DNA from: Casuarius casuarius
Taxonomy: Eukaryota > Chordata > Aves > Casuariiformes > Casuariidae
Length of the DNA stretch: 64,000 nt
Reading direction: 5' to 3'
Assembly: GCA_003342895.1 (NCBI GenBank)
Contig: PTFA01000035.1
Coordinates: forward strand, 5,784,976 to 5,848,975
Shown here: in pieces, positions 9,146-23,100 of the stretch
Layout: each line of letters opens with the position of its first letter
Position numbering within the stretch: the stretch's first letter is position 1
The notes under the pieces: generated by a model
Database searches by the model: none
Seen by the model: only the letters and a program-made list of their open reading frames with translations
Told to the model about the DNA's origin: nothing
Program-made: the position numbers and the translations under genes

Positions 9146-12100
9146 CAAGCAAAGCCTGGCTAAGGATGGCCGGAGAGAGTCGGACATGGCTGTAAAGTTC
9201 TGCTTCTTTTCTGACTTGGCTGGAACTGGTGGCAAGGTAATTTTACACATTGCTAGCTCTTGTGCTGGAGCGTGTCTTTCTGTATTTTCTTTGAAAAGCT
9301 GCATGTCAAATGAGTTACCAAATGCTGGAGACATTTCTGCTGTACATTAAAAATGTACGGGCCATAAATATCAGGACACTACTTGACCTGAGGAAGAAGT
9401 CACTGCAGGCTATCTGCTCTAGCCCACAGCTGTAATGTGACATTTTTGTGCCACTTTAAACAAGCTCCGTCACATCAGGTGGAGCAATTTGTGATAACCT
9501 CATGCATTTTAATGTAAATGTCAACTGCAATCTAGTAAAAAAATGCTCCTTACATACCTTTTCTAATACCTCATTGCTTGCCCATGCATGGTGGTTCCCA
9601 AAGGAGATTTTGGTAAACCCTGTCTACTTATCCATATAGTTCTTTACGGGCTTAAACCAATACTGTCTACTGATGGTGAGGTGTGTGTGTGCACTGCTCT
9701 CTCCCCTGTGGAGCATTAAACCTTCCCTAAGGTAGGGAACGCTGCCCTGCTGGAGACTGCAGCTCCCACACATGATATAATTGTATTTTAGCTGGGGAGC
9801 AGCAAAGCTTTAGCTGAGATAACGGGATCAGGCTTTGCTGCATGTGTTTTCCTATGCGTCTGCATGTATAGCAGTATAACTGGGTTTGGTTCTTTGTAGA
9901 TCATACATTGTCACTAATGGCCCTGTGGCAGCAGAGGCTAAGACACCTACTGTGGAAGACAACCCTGCAGCCTTGGCTGCCTGCCACGTGTTTTGGAGGT
10001 GTAGGTAAGTGGTAACTGCTCATGAGGTGGGGGTTTCTGCCACACAACTCCATGTCTCACTTTTTGCAGTATTGGTTCCATTTAAATGGTCTCTAGCTCC
10101 TAGAGGAACATCCACAGAGAAATAATGCACCTCTGAAGTGTTTTAGGACTTCTTGTAATATTGACAAGTGTGTTGCCACTTAGGTTCTTGGGCCTCAGAC
10201 TGGCACTATCCAAACTTTCAGCACGTAATCCAGACTTTCCGTGAATAATACAATTAGAGCACAGTATAAAGACATGATGTGCGTGGACAGGATCCACTGG
10301 AAATGCTTCAGTGTTTTCTTTCATAGATCCTATAACATCCTGTTGTCTTTGGAGGCAAAAGTTCCTGTTAGAGACACATGTCATACTTATGAATATTAAT
10401 GGTGCATATAAATGATGGTGGGTGTAAACTGTTAGGTTAATGGGTGAATTGCTCCTTAGGCATCAGTTTGCTGTCATCCAGTTTATGTTTATGCTAACAA
10501 ATACAAACTGCTTAGGTGGCAGATCAAGCAAAGAGCTATCTTCTCTCCCCGTGGTCCCTTCACAAATGAAACAGTGTGTTCTAGTTAGCCTCCTGCCTTG
10601 TCTCATGTGAAAATTAGTCCAGCTCACAGAACCAAGGTACAGAGGAACTGGCCTGGAGCTGGAATAGCTGAGAGCTGCAGGCGGTAAGTGAAGTGAATGG
10701 GGAAGGCTGTAGAGGGAAGTTTGCAGCATTCCTCATCACACTCATCGTGGTTCCCTTTGGTGCTATCGATTTCTCTGCTGTTACAAGCACAGATGTTTAA
10801 CCCTAAGAGGAAAATCTGTTTAAATATCACTCTTCACCAAGCTGCTCTTGGACTTGTGTCTGTTACTGCAAAGTGCATTTGCTGCCTTGAGCCCTGAGAT
10901 TCTGCTGCCCCTTTCAAAAGCCATAAGGCTTTTCCTAACCTTTTGTTTATCAGCAGACTGTTGGCAGCAACGCTTGTGTTTGTCAGCTGGGGCACAGAAG
11001 GACAGTTCATGCCAGCAACAACGTTAACATTCAAAAGGGTCTCATGTCCGCTCACAGAAAATCCCAAAGGGGCATTCACCCCCTGTGAGGGCTTGGGTTC
11101 CCCCTTGACGTGAGGATGTGCACTGGTTTCTGCCATTTCAAAGGTACCTGTGGTGACTGATACTCAAATACAGCAAATGTTTGGGGACTGTGCTGAGCAA
11201 GTACCGAGGGCAAGAGAGCCTCTCTCACTCATCTGGAGAGTGCTGGGTGGGAACTGGGCACCGTGTGCCAGCGGGCTCTGGTGGGACTGGGAGAGAGAGC
11301 ACGTATTCTGGAGTCTGCCTCCTCTGGGGTAGTGGCTTCCCATGCCTACGAGCTGTTTTTTGTGGTGGTGCTGTCCTTGGCCCTTTCCTGCCCACAAATA
11401 GGCACAACTTTGTTTCATCAAATAGTAACCATTCCCAAGACCCAAAGTTAATCACTATTTTGCCTTGGCTCTACCCTGATTGTATCTGGAAGTCCACTGG
11501 GACTGGAGTCTGTTTCTAATAAGGTACTTTCCATTTCAGTGTTCTCCTTCAGCATTCATCACCAGTTTGCTGGTGGCAGCTCACTTTTATTGGCTCTCTT
11601 CAGATATTTGATAGTCTAAATACAGATCAAAGTCTGGCTTGAAATATTTTAGCAGACACTTTTATTACATTGACATTCTTTCCCACCAATTTGTTGGGCC
11701 TCAGTAGAGAGATGTCTAAACTCATATATCATTCGACTGTACCATTTAGACTGCAGCCCATTGCCAGTGACTATGGCAGGGTCCCATAACTTGTGAGGTT
11801 AGAGAGACCATTTGTTTGGTCACATTGTATTTGTCAAAGTTATTTCAGGGAAGTGAACTGTCTAAAGTAAGTAAAAAGATTTTTCAGTCTGAGTTTAAAA
11901 AAAAAAACCAGAAACCCTCTGCTGGTGGTGTTCCAGGGAGCAGTGTGGTAGTATTGCCAGGGAAGGCTCTTGCATTTGATTTAACTAATATTTTGGGGGG
12001 TTTGAAAGTTATCCTAATTATGGGGTTCATTTGATCATAGGATTTGTCCTATCCTTGTAAACAGTGATGTTTACATCACTGGTCCTCCTCTTTAAGATTT

Positions 12101-15100
12101 TTTTATTGGTTCCTAAATGACTTCCAGGTATCCTTTTTAATATACCTTTTCTTCAGAGATGGTGTTGAAGCTGTTAAGCACAATCCTAACTAAGGCTGAA
12201 AGCTTTTTTTAAATGTGTGTCCCTCAGAACGCATTTTTTTCTGACACGCAGTGCCAGGATTACTCCCAGTCTGTACTTCTGTCAGTGACACTACATGTTT
12301 GTTGACAGGACACAGGTTTTATTTTTATCAGGTTAACATGTACATAATCAGGCTCTGAACTTTGCTCTGGTGTGTTTTGTGAAATGCTGTAGAAAATGCC
12401 TTTATTCGTAGTCCCTTGCAGGTTTGTATTCACTTTGCAAATTACATATCTGTAAGTGGGAAAAAACTGTACTCTCAAGGGCACATTTGTTAAGCCCTTT
12501 TTAGGAATGACATTCTATATTTTACTGTCAGTTTTGGTAAACACTGGCCTTCTCTAAATCAAAATGAGAAATATTTTACCGACTGAGCCCAATACCCTTC
12601 ACCTGAGAGCATTGACACCAGTTTTGATAGTTCATGGGTTGTATAAATACTGGTTTTGATCCTATTGTAAGCGATACCTCATTGTGCCAGTATGTTTTTT
12701 GCAGGTATCAATGGACAGCCTGGGCAGCCACAGTATTAGGTATTTGTGAGGTTTGGCTTCTAGTGAGCAAATCCAAAACAGAAGAAATACCCTCTCTCAT
12801 CCTCAGTATCTTGCCTTAAAAGTGCCATGCTCCCACTCTGTGTTGATTGTTTCTCTTAGGAGATACTAGGTTATAGTCCAGACTTCTTTGTAGAGATATG
12901 GCAAAGAACCCTTCCAGGGACGTGATGCATTATGGAATGGGGTGTCTTTTTAACTACTCGAAGGCTAGTATGGATTTTAGCCTTGCTGTTTGCCGAGCTC
13001 ATTTACTTAGCATACTGCTTAGCTGATTTCGCTTGGTGGTTGAGTCCCTGAACCCACTGCAGAAGCTCCTCCTGCCAGTTTTTGGTAAGCAGCCGTAACT
13101 TAGAGAGATGCCAGAAGGCACTGGGATGAGGTAGCATGAAGGAAGCTTAGAGAACTGATTTGAAAGAGGTGATGAGTGCTGTCATTTCTGTCCTGTCCCT
13201 ATGTGTTTGTCCTTGTTTCTGGAGAAGCTAGTGTAGTGTAGGAGGATCATAGCATTTCTGAGCGCTTGGAAAGAGAATACTTCTGGAACTTCAGCACAGA
13301 GAAACATAAGCTACGTGAGGGCTTGTTAACAGCTTTCTGATAGGGACAATGCACAGCTGAACCCCATCAGCTACAGAGAAGGAAGCTGTTGCTAGCTGGA
13401 AACTGGCTGCCTCTGCTTCAACTGACAAACCAATCTGGAGCTGGCAAGTCAGTCCTTGGACCTGTGGCCATGCTGTTTGTAATTCTACATTAAATGTTGT
13501 TTGGCCTGCTTGTGGGTGTGAGAAACGGGGTGGAAATTTGAGCATATGGGTATACATGTTCTCTCCTGGAAGAGCCAGTGAATGTTACCTGTCTGGCTCT
13601 GCCATCCTGGAAGGACTGTTGGGTTCCTGGGGCTCACAAACATGCTGCAGGATTATGAAGTGCGGAGGAGAACTTACGTTCCTCTGCTTGGACAGTCTTT
13701 TCTCCTCATATTTTTCCAGGTGGGAGATAGGTATTTGCAGGAGAATGCAAAATGTCCTCCTACTGTTTTCTGTGCTGACTTTTGATAGTGTGGGCCTGTG
13801 CAGTAGTTCGACTTATTTCTCGGCACGCATGGGGTGGTGATGGAAGAGACCTTTGGAGGGTCGAAGTGGAGGTGCTGCTTCCCCCCAAATCAGTAGAATA
13901 CCAAATGCCTTTCTCATGGTTAAAGTCTGGTAAACCCTGCCAATCTGTGGAGAAAGAGCCACGTGTTTCTCTGTCAGTAGGCGCAGAACATTGTAGCCAG
14001 TTCACATGACAAAACAAATCGCATACGCAAAAGAGCTCAGGAAAGAGCAATGGAATCACGGGAAGTCATGGATATGATGCAGGCTCATATTTGTGCTACA
14101 CAGGGTGACTTAAAGTGGAAATCTGTTGCCAATTCATTTGCTACTATCTTATTTTTCTAACAAATTAAAAAGGCCTTATTTTGGTTTGGGGGTTTATTTC
14201 TATTTTTTTCTAAGCTCTGAAGTAAGGGCAGCGCTCTCCTTTGCAGCATGCCTTGTTTTATGGCTCATGTTAGGAAAGGGTTCATTTACTTGATGAATTC
14301 AGGATCCACCTTAATTGGATTCTGAAATGGCTAGGTTGGGGGGAAACCGTTTTAATGGCTTGTAGGGATTACTTGATGTTCTCCAAACTCCAGCAAAAAT
14401 GTCTTAGCACAGCCATGGTTTCTGTGTCCTTGCAATTAACGGACTAAGCAAGTGCCAAATTCGCACATACGTACAAGCAGAGACTTCAGAATAGAGCAGT
14501 AGAACTAGATCCGCTAGAGGCAAATGCATGTTGCTGTGTCAAATAAAAATCCCAGTGATATACAACCTAAAACTGTAATTACAGGGCAGCTCTGAAAATT
14601 GAAGCATAAACTGAAAACGCAGCAGCTTGGTACACTGAGTTGCTCTTCTCGGTTTCCTTCCCTCCCCGCCCTTTCGGAGGTGTGGTGTGTCTATCAGTGC
14701 TGAATGAGAGCAGGGGTGGCTTGTCCCCAGAGCTGCTGAGCTGTCTGGATCCCAGCAAACTCCTGTGACTACTGTACCACCTAAACTGTTTATGAATCAA
14801 AATAGTGCGACGGAAGGTAGAAGATTAGGCACTTTAAGAGCTGCTTGTGCCTGGTTAAGTATTTGGTGAGTAACAAGGACTTCAAAAAGCAATGAGTTGG
14901 GAAGCGAGAATTCTGGGATTGCAGCTGTTGATTTCCTATGCTCATTTTTGTCACAAGAGGTGTGTGGTGGAGAAGGGGCAGAAGCTGGCACTTGCTGCAG
15001 GGGATCTATAAAATGCTACTGGCTTCTAGGAGATGGAGGAGGTGTATATAGAAGATCTGAAAGGTGGGAACAGGGAATTATGGGAGTATCAGTGGTGGGT

Positions 15101-17138
15101 TTCCTCTCTTTGAAGGAAGCGACTTGTGATTGTCAACTATGTAGTGAGGCAAATAGAAGTTGACACAGGTGTATACCACAAAGTCTGTCAGGGGTATGGG
15201 CTCAGGCCATAGCTGGGAAATTACTAAAGCTTGACCTTAGACACACCTCCAACTCCTGTTCTGCTGGCCATCTACTCTGATGCCTCCCTTACCTTTGCTC
15301 TTGGAGGCTTTCTGGCCCAGCTTTGCTAGACTTCAAGATCCAAGAAGAAATCAACTTGTCAGTCACACACCTTGCTGTGCGCCTGGGATCAAACCATTCA
15401 CTGCAAGATACAAGCTCAAGCAGTTGGCCAGCACCAAACTCACAATTGGCTGGTCTTGACTTACAGCTGCTGTGGAGCCCGCTTCCTCTTTCTAACACCC
15501 GTAATTAGAGACAAGCCCAGGAGGAGAAACAAGACTGATTCCTTGAAGAGCTCATCTGGAGGATCAGAAAGGACAGAGTGGATGGCTTTGGTGCAAGCTC
15601 TGAGAGAGGCTTAAGCTAGATGGAGTCAACCCTCAGGCTTGACACTAGATGTCAAGGTAAACAGTTCCTCTAGGGATTTCCATCATGGAAAGCATGGGCA
15701 AAACTGCAAGTCCATACCTGTCAGTGCTTGAAATTCAAACAGCATAGATTGGGCAGGTAGGGCTAAGCTTGCTTTCTGCAGGTGCTTGGAAAGAGCCTTT
15801 GGCTTAATCTCCACAAGAGAGGGAGAACTCACTCAGCCCTGGGCACTGCAGGGACCTGCAGCATGGTGGGTGGAGTGCAAGACTCCTGCAGGGCAAGAGC
15901 ACCAGCGACTGTGGGTGGCAAACTGCCAAGGTTGAACCAAGGCAGCGCAGAGCTGAATGTGCCTCTGCGGGGCAGAGGATCAACAGCTTCAGGATGCAAT
16001 AGGCCATTGCATCCTGCTGGAGGGAGTCCTCCGAGATGCTGGTGTTGTTCCTTACGGAGCAAGAAGGGAGGCCCTTTGGGCTGGCACAGACTCCACAAGA
16101 TGAAGGCCCTTCTGTCTGAGCAGGAAGTAGACTTGCCGCTCCACCTGCCACTCCTGCGGTTTCTCACACTTCTTCCTCCCATCGCTCCTGGACAGCTTGG
16201 CACTCTCTGGAGCTGGGTCAGGCAGAAGCATGGAGGTGCTGGTCATGCTCTTCTGCTGCTTTTCCTCAGTCAGCTTGTTACTTTACACATTCCTTAATAT
16301 TCTCTATACTGCCAGAAGCATGTGGTATTTTTCAGTGAACCTCCTCTGGTGACAAACGTAATCCAATGGACAGGCAGAAGAAACTGCTGCGAGTTCCTTT
16401 CAGCTGCCGTGTGGGTTGTGTTTAGCAGGTGCTGAGAGAGCCAGTGTGTGCTGCTGCCTTCAGCGTCTCTCGTGCAGCTGGGCTGACACACAGCCACTCT
16501 CCAAAAACCCTTCCTGTTTTCTAGGGTTTTATCTACTAGGAAAAGTCTCTTTATTATTATGACTATTTTGGTTTTACATATTCTTTTATTTCTTATGGGT
16601 TTATATAGAAGAGACAAGTTGAGGCATAGCTCCAAGAAGGCACTTAAACCTCTACTGTCTAAATATAGTGTCTGAAAGAGCGTTAAATCTCTTGGAGGGC
16701 AGGTAAAAGAAATCCACATGCTTAGCAAGGAGCTATCTGGAAATTGTCACTAGGAGACCTTGTATGGGTATATCTGAAACCCTCTCATTCCTGGAGATGA
16801 TGTAAGGCTTCACCTGGGTCCTTTATCCTGGGTCCAGACCTGTCTCGTAGGGGTGGGCACTTACAGTGCTCGTGAGCAGAATGGCTTCTGCCAGGATAGG
16901 TGCTGCCTTTGCTGTCATAGCCTCCTAGTGAGTGCAGTCCTGTGTCAAGTGGGAGACTTGCTTTCAATTTTCCTTTCATGCCAAGGAAATCTGCCTCTCC
17001 CATCCCTGGAGGAGAGCCGGCTGGCACATTGCTCTCCGAGCTCCTTCTCTCCTGTTCGGACTGCCTCATGGACTGGAAAGAAATGGAAGAGCCATGGGGC
17101 CAGAGGAAAAGCAAGCAAGGGAGAATGGCTTCTTGGCT

Positions 17139-17290
17139 AGTGGTTAAGAGAGGGGAACTGGGGGTTCAGGTCTCAGTTCCAAGGTCTGCCTGTTCATTTT
17201 GTGTTGTGCAGTCAGGCATTCTCCCAGGAAAAGGCTTTATGATGTTTGTATTTAGGTCTGAATGGGGAGGGCACTTGATTGATTTACTCT
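17139..17290 (+). mobile_element. Old tRNA-derived SINE (MIR/CORE-like), plus strand
   Basis: The left end resembles a Pol III tRNA head: an A-box-like stretch (TAGTGGTTAAGAG) followed by a B-box-like stretch (GGGTTCAGGTCTCAGTTCC), then a degraded middle. The pattern matches the amniote MIR/CORE class, heavily diverged. The right boundary is uncertain. Confidence 0.5.
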
Positions 17291-17879
17291 AGTGACGTGT
17301 TTCTCTTTGTTGTATCAATAAAGATATTTGCACAGAATGCATGTGAAGCAGGAAGTGAGCTGGAAAATTACTGGCCTGAATTAGAGTTTCCTGTTTCTTT
17401 TCCAAATTGACCCACTACCTGAGGCTCCCCAAGGCCAGAGGGGCCCCATCATGATGTGTCACGAGTAGCTGGGGAGAGCAGGAGAAACATCAGTTCTGGT
17501 ACTTGTAGCAGATTGGTGTCCTGATGTGGCAGTGTGAGCAGGGCTGAAGTCCCGGGATCTGACAGGGCTGCATTTGAGCAGCTCACTGCTAGTTGGTGGG
17601 GCAATTCTCAATTATCATATTATTCATTTCTGCAAATTATTACAAATTCTCTTCTCCCTTTACACTATCCAGTATTTCACTTCAACGCCTTTTCCATATC
17701 CTGCCGGACAAAAGTCACCTGTGTAAGCAGCATCAGGCTGCCCCTGAGCTTTGGAAACGCTGAGTGCCAGCTAATGGGCAGGAATCTGGACTTTTGTCAA
17801 CTGCAAGTGTCAGAGAGTCAAGTTCAGGGACCTTGGGTCAAGATGGATCATGAGAACATGGAGGGGATCCAGTAAGAAG

Positions 17880-18275
17880 CTACCAGTGGTCAGGACCTGG
17901 GGCTATAAGAAGAGGCTGAGGGAGGTGGGCTTGTTTAGTTTGGTCAAGAAGAGGTCGATGGGAATCTAGTAGCATCATACAACTGCTAGAAGAACAGTCA
18001 CAAAGTTAGTGAAGCCAGACTGTTCCCATTAGTGGCAGATGATAAAACAAGGGGCAGTAGCCACACATTGCTGCTTGGAAGATTCAGATCAGATATTTTC
18101 ACTAGGAGAGTGACGCAGGCCTGGAACATGTCACCCAGAGAGGTGAAAAAATCTCCATCCTTGGTGGATTTTGATTCTCAGTTTGACAAAACTGCAGTCA
18201 ACCTGATACACTCTTGGAAAAGGCCCTACTTCAAGGAGGATTGAACTAGAGAACTCTACAGGTTCCTTATGGACA
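17880..18275 (+). mobile_element. Diverged CR1 LINE 3' fragment, plus strand
   Basis: Several blocks line up in order with the 3' part of the sauropsid CR1 LINE: AGGCTGAGGGAGGTGGGCTT, GATAAAACAAGGGGCAGTAG, AGATTCAGATCAGATATTTT, CCTGGAACATGTCACCCAGA, ATCTCCATCCTTGGTGGATT and GGATTGAACTAGAGAACTCT. The copy is old, with roughly a quarter of bases changed by eye. A 70-codon open frame inside it (18032-18244) is a remnant of the element and not a host gene. Confidence 0.8.
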
Positions 18276-19879
18276 ACATTTTGGTGACCCTGTTCATGCT
18301 GGTAAGGTTGTCACTGTGTTGTCAGTTTTCAAGGAGAGGTTCTAGCCCTAAATATACGGAGATTTGTGTTTGATGCAGTATCCTGGGACTGGATGGAAGC
18401 TGTTTGTTCCAGCTTACTAGGGCAGTATGATCTCAATATGAAGAAAACGGGTTTGGGGAGTGGGGAGGAATAGAAGAGTAGATGTGGAAAGAAGTCACTT
18501 ATGCCCCCGACCAGAATACAGGAGTGAGGGGAGGGAGCTGTTCGTATAGCCAGAGGTGGCTGGCATTTCGTTTGAACCCACTCCTGATTTTGCAGCAGAA
18601 GCAAGGCGAAGTGGGCTGCAGAAGCAGAATGCCTTTTGTCCTGTGTGTGCAGCACCATGCGCGGGAGGCCAGGAGCCGTAGCGAGCTGCCTCTTTAGCAC
18701 TTGTGCAATACAAGTCTCCTTTCAGACCTGCCATCTGGCAAGCTTTTCTGGGAGTGATGAAGCTTGATTTCCTACAACTTTGTGTTGTCTAGCTGATCCT
18801 CTCTCCTTCACACCCATACACTCTTCCTCTGCTGCCCAGGAAAAGGTGAATTCCTGTTGCAGGATCTCTCACCTCAGCCCAGATGTCCATATTCACAGAA
18901 TTTAGAGGAACTTCATTTCCTTGTTATTTTTTTCTTCCCTAGTCTTTTGTTAAATTTAGCTGGGGTTTGGCCAATGGTTCCAAAAGTTACTGGAGGAGGA
19001 ACAAGAGGCTGAGGAAGAGACTGAGGCTTGCAGTGGGATTATTTCCTTAGGGGAGGAGATGAAAAAAGAGCCCAAGGAAGCCAGCATTTTAGTCTCACCT
19101 TTGGCCCGTAAACACAAGCAGACCTTAAACCTAATCATCACAAATATGTCACCATTACACAGGTCATAACTAAGTTCAGCATTTTCCTGTCAACTTAATT
19201 GCTTTAACCATCTTCCTTTCTTTAAATGCCTTGAAATATAGTCTTTGCTTTATAGACTCTTTGCCAAGTTGTTCAATTTTAATGAACTGGAATTCATTAA
19301 ATTGGAACTGAGCTTTTAAAATGAACCTCGAACACAGTAAATACACTTAGTTCTCAGGCCTGCCTTGTTTTCAGATATGAACGAGATCAACTGAACAAGC
19401 CAAGTGTGAAGATTTTGTGCGTCTGAGCCATACTGAACGGATGTGTACTCAGCGGTGCAGAGCTGATGAAACGTCCTCTGGCTGTACTGCAAACGGCTGG
19501 TGACTCTCCAACTTTTCCAGGAAGGCCTGTAAAATTTTCACATTTCTCTTTTAAAATCCAGGTTGCTAGAAAAGGCTTGTCTTCTAGTGAATTGTATTCC
19601 TCGAGCCTAAATGAGTTTTCATGGTGTAGCCCTATCTTCTGGGAGTAAAAAGAAATGGCACCTCTGCCCGCAGGGCTCTGCTGAGGTTGTCCTGGGGAGG
19701 CAGGGTAGTGGGTAACCCCAAGAGAGCCGTCCTGCCCCTCAGCTGCTCATGAACTGTTCTGGGACATGATTCGTCTGGACAGACAGACAACTCCCTTTGC
19801 CAGGATAAGCAATATCTCAGTAGGGGTTTTTTTCTGGCAAATGCTGTACAGCTCTAATTAGCCTTTGGTTGGCCTCCAG

Positions 19880-19905
19880 GGTTTGTTTGTTTGTTTGTTT
19901 GTTTT
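19880..19905 (+). repeat. (GTTT)n tetranucleotide repeat
   Basis: About six GTTT units. It may be the degraded tail of a retroelement, but none was identified next to it. Confidence 0.9.
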
Positions 19906-20043
19906 ACTTGCACTGAGTCATCTCACGCATAAGATAGCAGAAACATGTTCAGCCAGAGTCCTGAGCTGCCCACTTCCAATATTACCAATGCTGTTGCCAG
20001 CAGAACCTTCCCACAGAGAGAAGGGGGGTAGTTCTCCTCCTCT

Positions 20044-20101
20044 CCCATTAATGTCTGTCCCTCTTCAAAATCCCCATTAATGCCTGTTCCTCTTCAAAAT
20101 C
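20044..20101 (+). repeat. 29-bp tandem duplication
   Basis: Two adjacent 29-nt copies (20044-20072 and 20073-20101) beginning CCCATTAATG and ending CTCTTCAAAATC, differing at two positions, which points to a fairly recent local duplication. Confidence 0.9.
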
Positions 20102-23100
20102 CTAAAGGAAGAAAGCTGGGTTTGTAACATGACTCCCTTTGCTTCCCCCCTTTGCCAAAGTGTGATGTACAGACAGTTAAGTTGGTGTATGAAACATACT
20201 GAGGAGCTGAGGTGCAGGAGAGAACACGAATTGGTCTATTTTAGTTTTCCCTCCCTGCTTGCTGGGAATGTGAAGAGTAGGCATGTGCTTCTCTCTTTTG
20301 TTTGCAGGTCCTGAGACACCTAAGAAGTGATGGTGGCAGGAGAGCCTAAGGAAGCGAGGGTGTCTGGAAGGGAGTTGTGCATGCTGCCACATCCATGAGG
20401 TGTTGGGGAGACAACGAGGGGAGGAGTGATCTCTTCCAGGTTACATGCTCTAGAGACGCGAGGGCTAAGCCCTGTGCGTGGTGTTTTCAACAGGACTGCT
20501 AGTCTAAACCTGTGCTTGCTGCAGCGTGCAGGGAGGTGAGGCTTAGAGCGGCATGCAGTGCTGGCCTACTGGATGGCCTCGTTTGATGTAGTCAGTGCTC
20601 CAGCACGCTGGCTGGCTTTGTGTGCCGCAAAGGGCCCAGAAATGGGCGGGTTGGTATTCTCTGCCCACAGGCTCTCAAAAATTTTATCTGTTTTTGCAGG
20701 AGATGACAAGAGAAAAAGAAAAAGATTGCTTGCCTCTTGCAGAGATACAGAACAGATTGTAAGGCCAGACTACACCCAGGATGAGAGATGTTGGGCCAGT
20801 CTTTGCTTCTAGTAGCCACATCCTGCCTCTTACGGGACCCCTCTGGAGATCACACCAAGTAGGTGAACTTAAGAAGTATGATGTGAATGCCTTGCTACTC
20901 TTAACGATATGATTGTGTGATCCTTTGCTTGCAAGCGTTCCAATGACGCTTGTGAAACCATATCCTCTCTCAGGGCTTCCTTACTGCTGGATTGTTTTGT
21001 CAGAGCACTAAAACTGGATGTCTCGTCTTCTGTCTCAAAGCAGCCGTCTCTTTTGTTGGATGATTTGTCAGCTGCTGTCTGACGTCCATCCTGCCATTCC
21101 TTTCCCTGTTCCAAGAGAGCCATTGCATTACAATGGCAGTCACACCTCTGTGTATACAATGTCACTGATAAATTCCAGTCTGGCTCAAGCAGGATGCATG
21201 GTCCTGGGACGGTCCTTTTGAACGGCTGCAATGATCTCCCCTTGCTGGCTGGCTCGGGTGTATGTTCTGTATTAACGCTCCTTGATCTGTCTGCTGGTGT
21301 TGACACTGTCGACCGTGATGTCCTTGTGGAATGCTCTGAGCAGATGGTGCATCTGTCTGGGGCTGCTTCAGGTTGATTCAGATCATATCTTACAGAGAGC
21401 TGCAAAGTTGCCTGTTACACATCCCAGGTTTCTGTCTGCTGCATGGCTCTGGGAGGGGACCCTCCCATTTTACTGCCTATTGATTTATTTTGGCTAAGCT
21501 GATGAAACATGCACTCACTTCTATCTGCCTTCAGGCATTCCCCATGTTCCCTGCTCCTTTCCTCAGCCTGTCACTCCAGCAGAACAGGGGCCTATTTGCA
21601 GCTGTTCTGAGGATATGTCAGTGCCAGTAGTGTTGGTCTTGATGGATAGTGTCCTAAGAGATCCAAGGAATTCCTAGCTCCTGCCAGTCTCAAGAAGGGA
21701 GAGATCTGAGTGTCCTCCCTGTACATTGCTCCAGATGTGCACAGCTGATTATTAACATCTCTGCCACTGGTTACTCAAGCTGCTGACTCTGCGTGCTGTA
21801 CGTGGAATGACTGATCTGGCTCCATACAGAGCAGCTTGGGTCTGGCAGCCCCTTGGGCTTGGGTGCAGTTCTGCACAGAGGTGTCAGTACAGGATTAGTT
21901 TGGGTTGGAAGCATCAGAGTCACTTCTGCATGGTACAGCTCCACATTAACAAACCCGTCTGAAACCCGGAGTGCTGGACAGTCATGCCGAGCTGTCCCTA
22001 CATCTCTAAGGGGCTGCTTGTGTTGTGTGGGTATTTCTCTTAGCTAGGGCATTCCCCCATACACAGCAGCCTGTAAAAACCTGGCTCTCTCAGTTAAGTT
22101 CAGTACCATTTGCCTGATGGCTTTGAGTGAGGGAGCTTTAGTACAGACTCCATTTCAACAGGCATTCCCTGTTTACTAGCAGTGCCTTTCTTTCCAAGAT
22201 CTGCAGTGCCAAATCCGAGTGGTGCTGTCAGCCAGTGACTCATTTGATTGCTATGCCAGGCCCTGCCTTTGCTCCTGGAAGACCTCAGGGGCTGTTGGCC
22301 CATCCGGTCACTGTATAATCGAGACCTGCCAGAAGTCCCCCGTGCTTAGGCTGTACAGTTGCTCACTTATCACCTGCTTGTTAGTACAGCATGAAGTAAA
22401 TTTTGGCTCTTCATAGTATTTGAATGCCATTCTCTCCTTCACCATATGCTTTAGTGGTGTAACACTACAGGGACTGATAGAACAGTATACACCTTTGGGC
22501 CACAGCTGGTCTTTGCACATGTGTAAGAGCTATTGCCAAAGAAAATAGACCTTTAATTTCAGTTAGAGATGATTGGCCAAGTTTTATTTTTGAAAGACAC
22601 AGAAAGAGCTGATCCTTTTTTAATCCAACGAACAGAAGTTACTTGCGCTTGAATATGCCTAGCTTATATATAGCGCTTTTGTTCTTTGGGTCACAAATGC
22701 TGTTGCCTAAATAATTCCATAGTTTGGAAAAGTGAGGTGGAGAAATGGCATTATTTCCCTCAAAGTCACACACCTGGGATATGTGGTAGTGATCCAGCTC
22801 TTCTGTTGCTTTACCTGCTGAAGTACATTGCTGCTGTACCCCTCCAAGAAAACTCTGTCTTTCCTTCCTAAGACATGGACCATGCTATTTCTTTATGTAT
22901 CCTCTTCCCTTGTCCTTTCTTCCTTGCAGCCTGTGGGAAAGAGATGGAGGAGCAGTGTCTTGGGACAGGCTGGGTTGGTGGGCTTGATCCGGAAGACAAG
23001 GCTCCACAAATTGCCGTATTCAGAAACAACACTCTAATCAAAGATTTCAACGGATCAGCCAGCCTTTTACAGGAATAAGCATGTTTGTTATGATTCTTAC

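Larger units (their letters stand above)
8400..17130. other. Gene-free interval with simple repeats
   Basis: No exon was recognised. Open frames are short (100 codons or fewer), without domains or matching splice sites. It contains a TA/CA microsatellite near 8.77 kb and a probable old repeat near 9.0-9.14 kb. Otherwise it is unremarkable intergenic or regulatory DNA. Confidence 0.5.

Noticed and set aside
12062..12081. Hairpin CAGTGATG-TTTA-CATCACTG
   Set aside because: Same reasoning: 8-bp stem length is within chance expectation, and no miRNA-like arm extension is seen.
18032..18244. 70-codon frame with protein-like look
   Set aside because: It lies inside a recognisable CR1 LINE 3' fragment, so it is repeat-derived.
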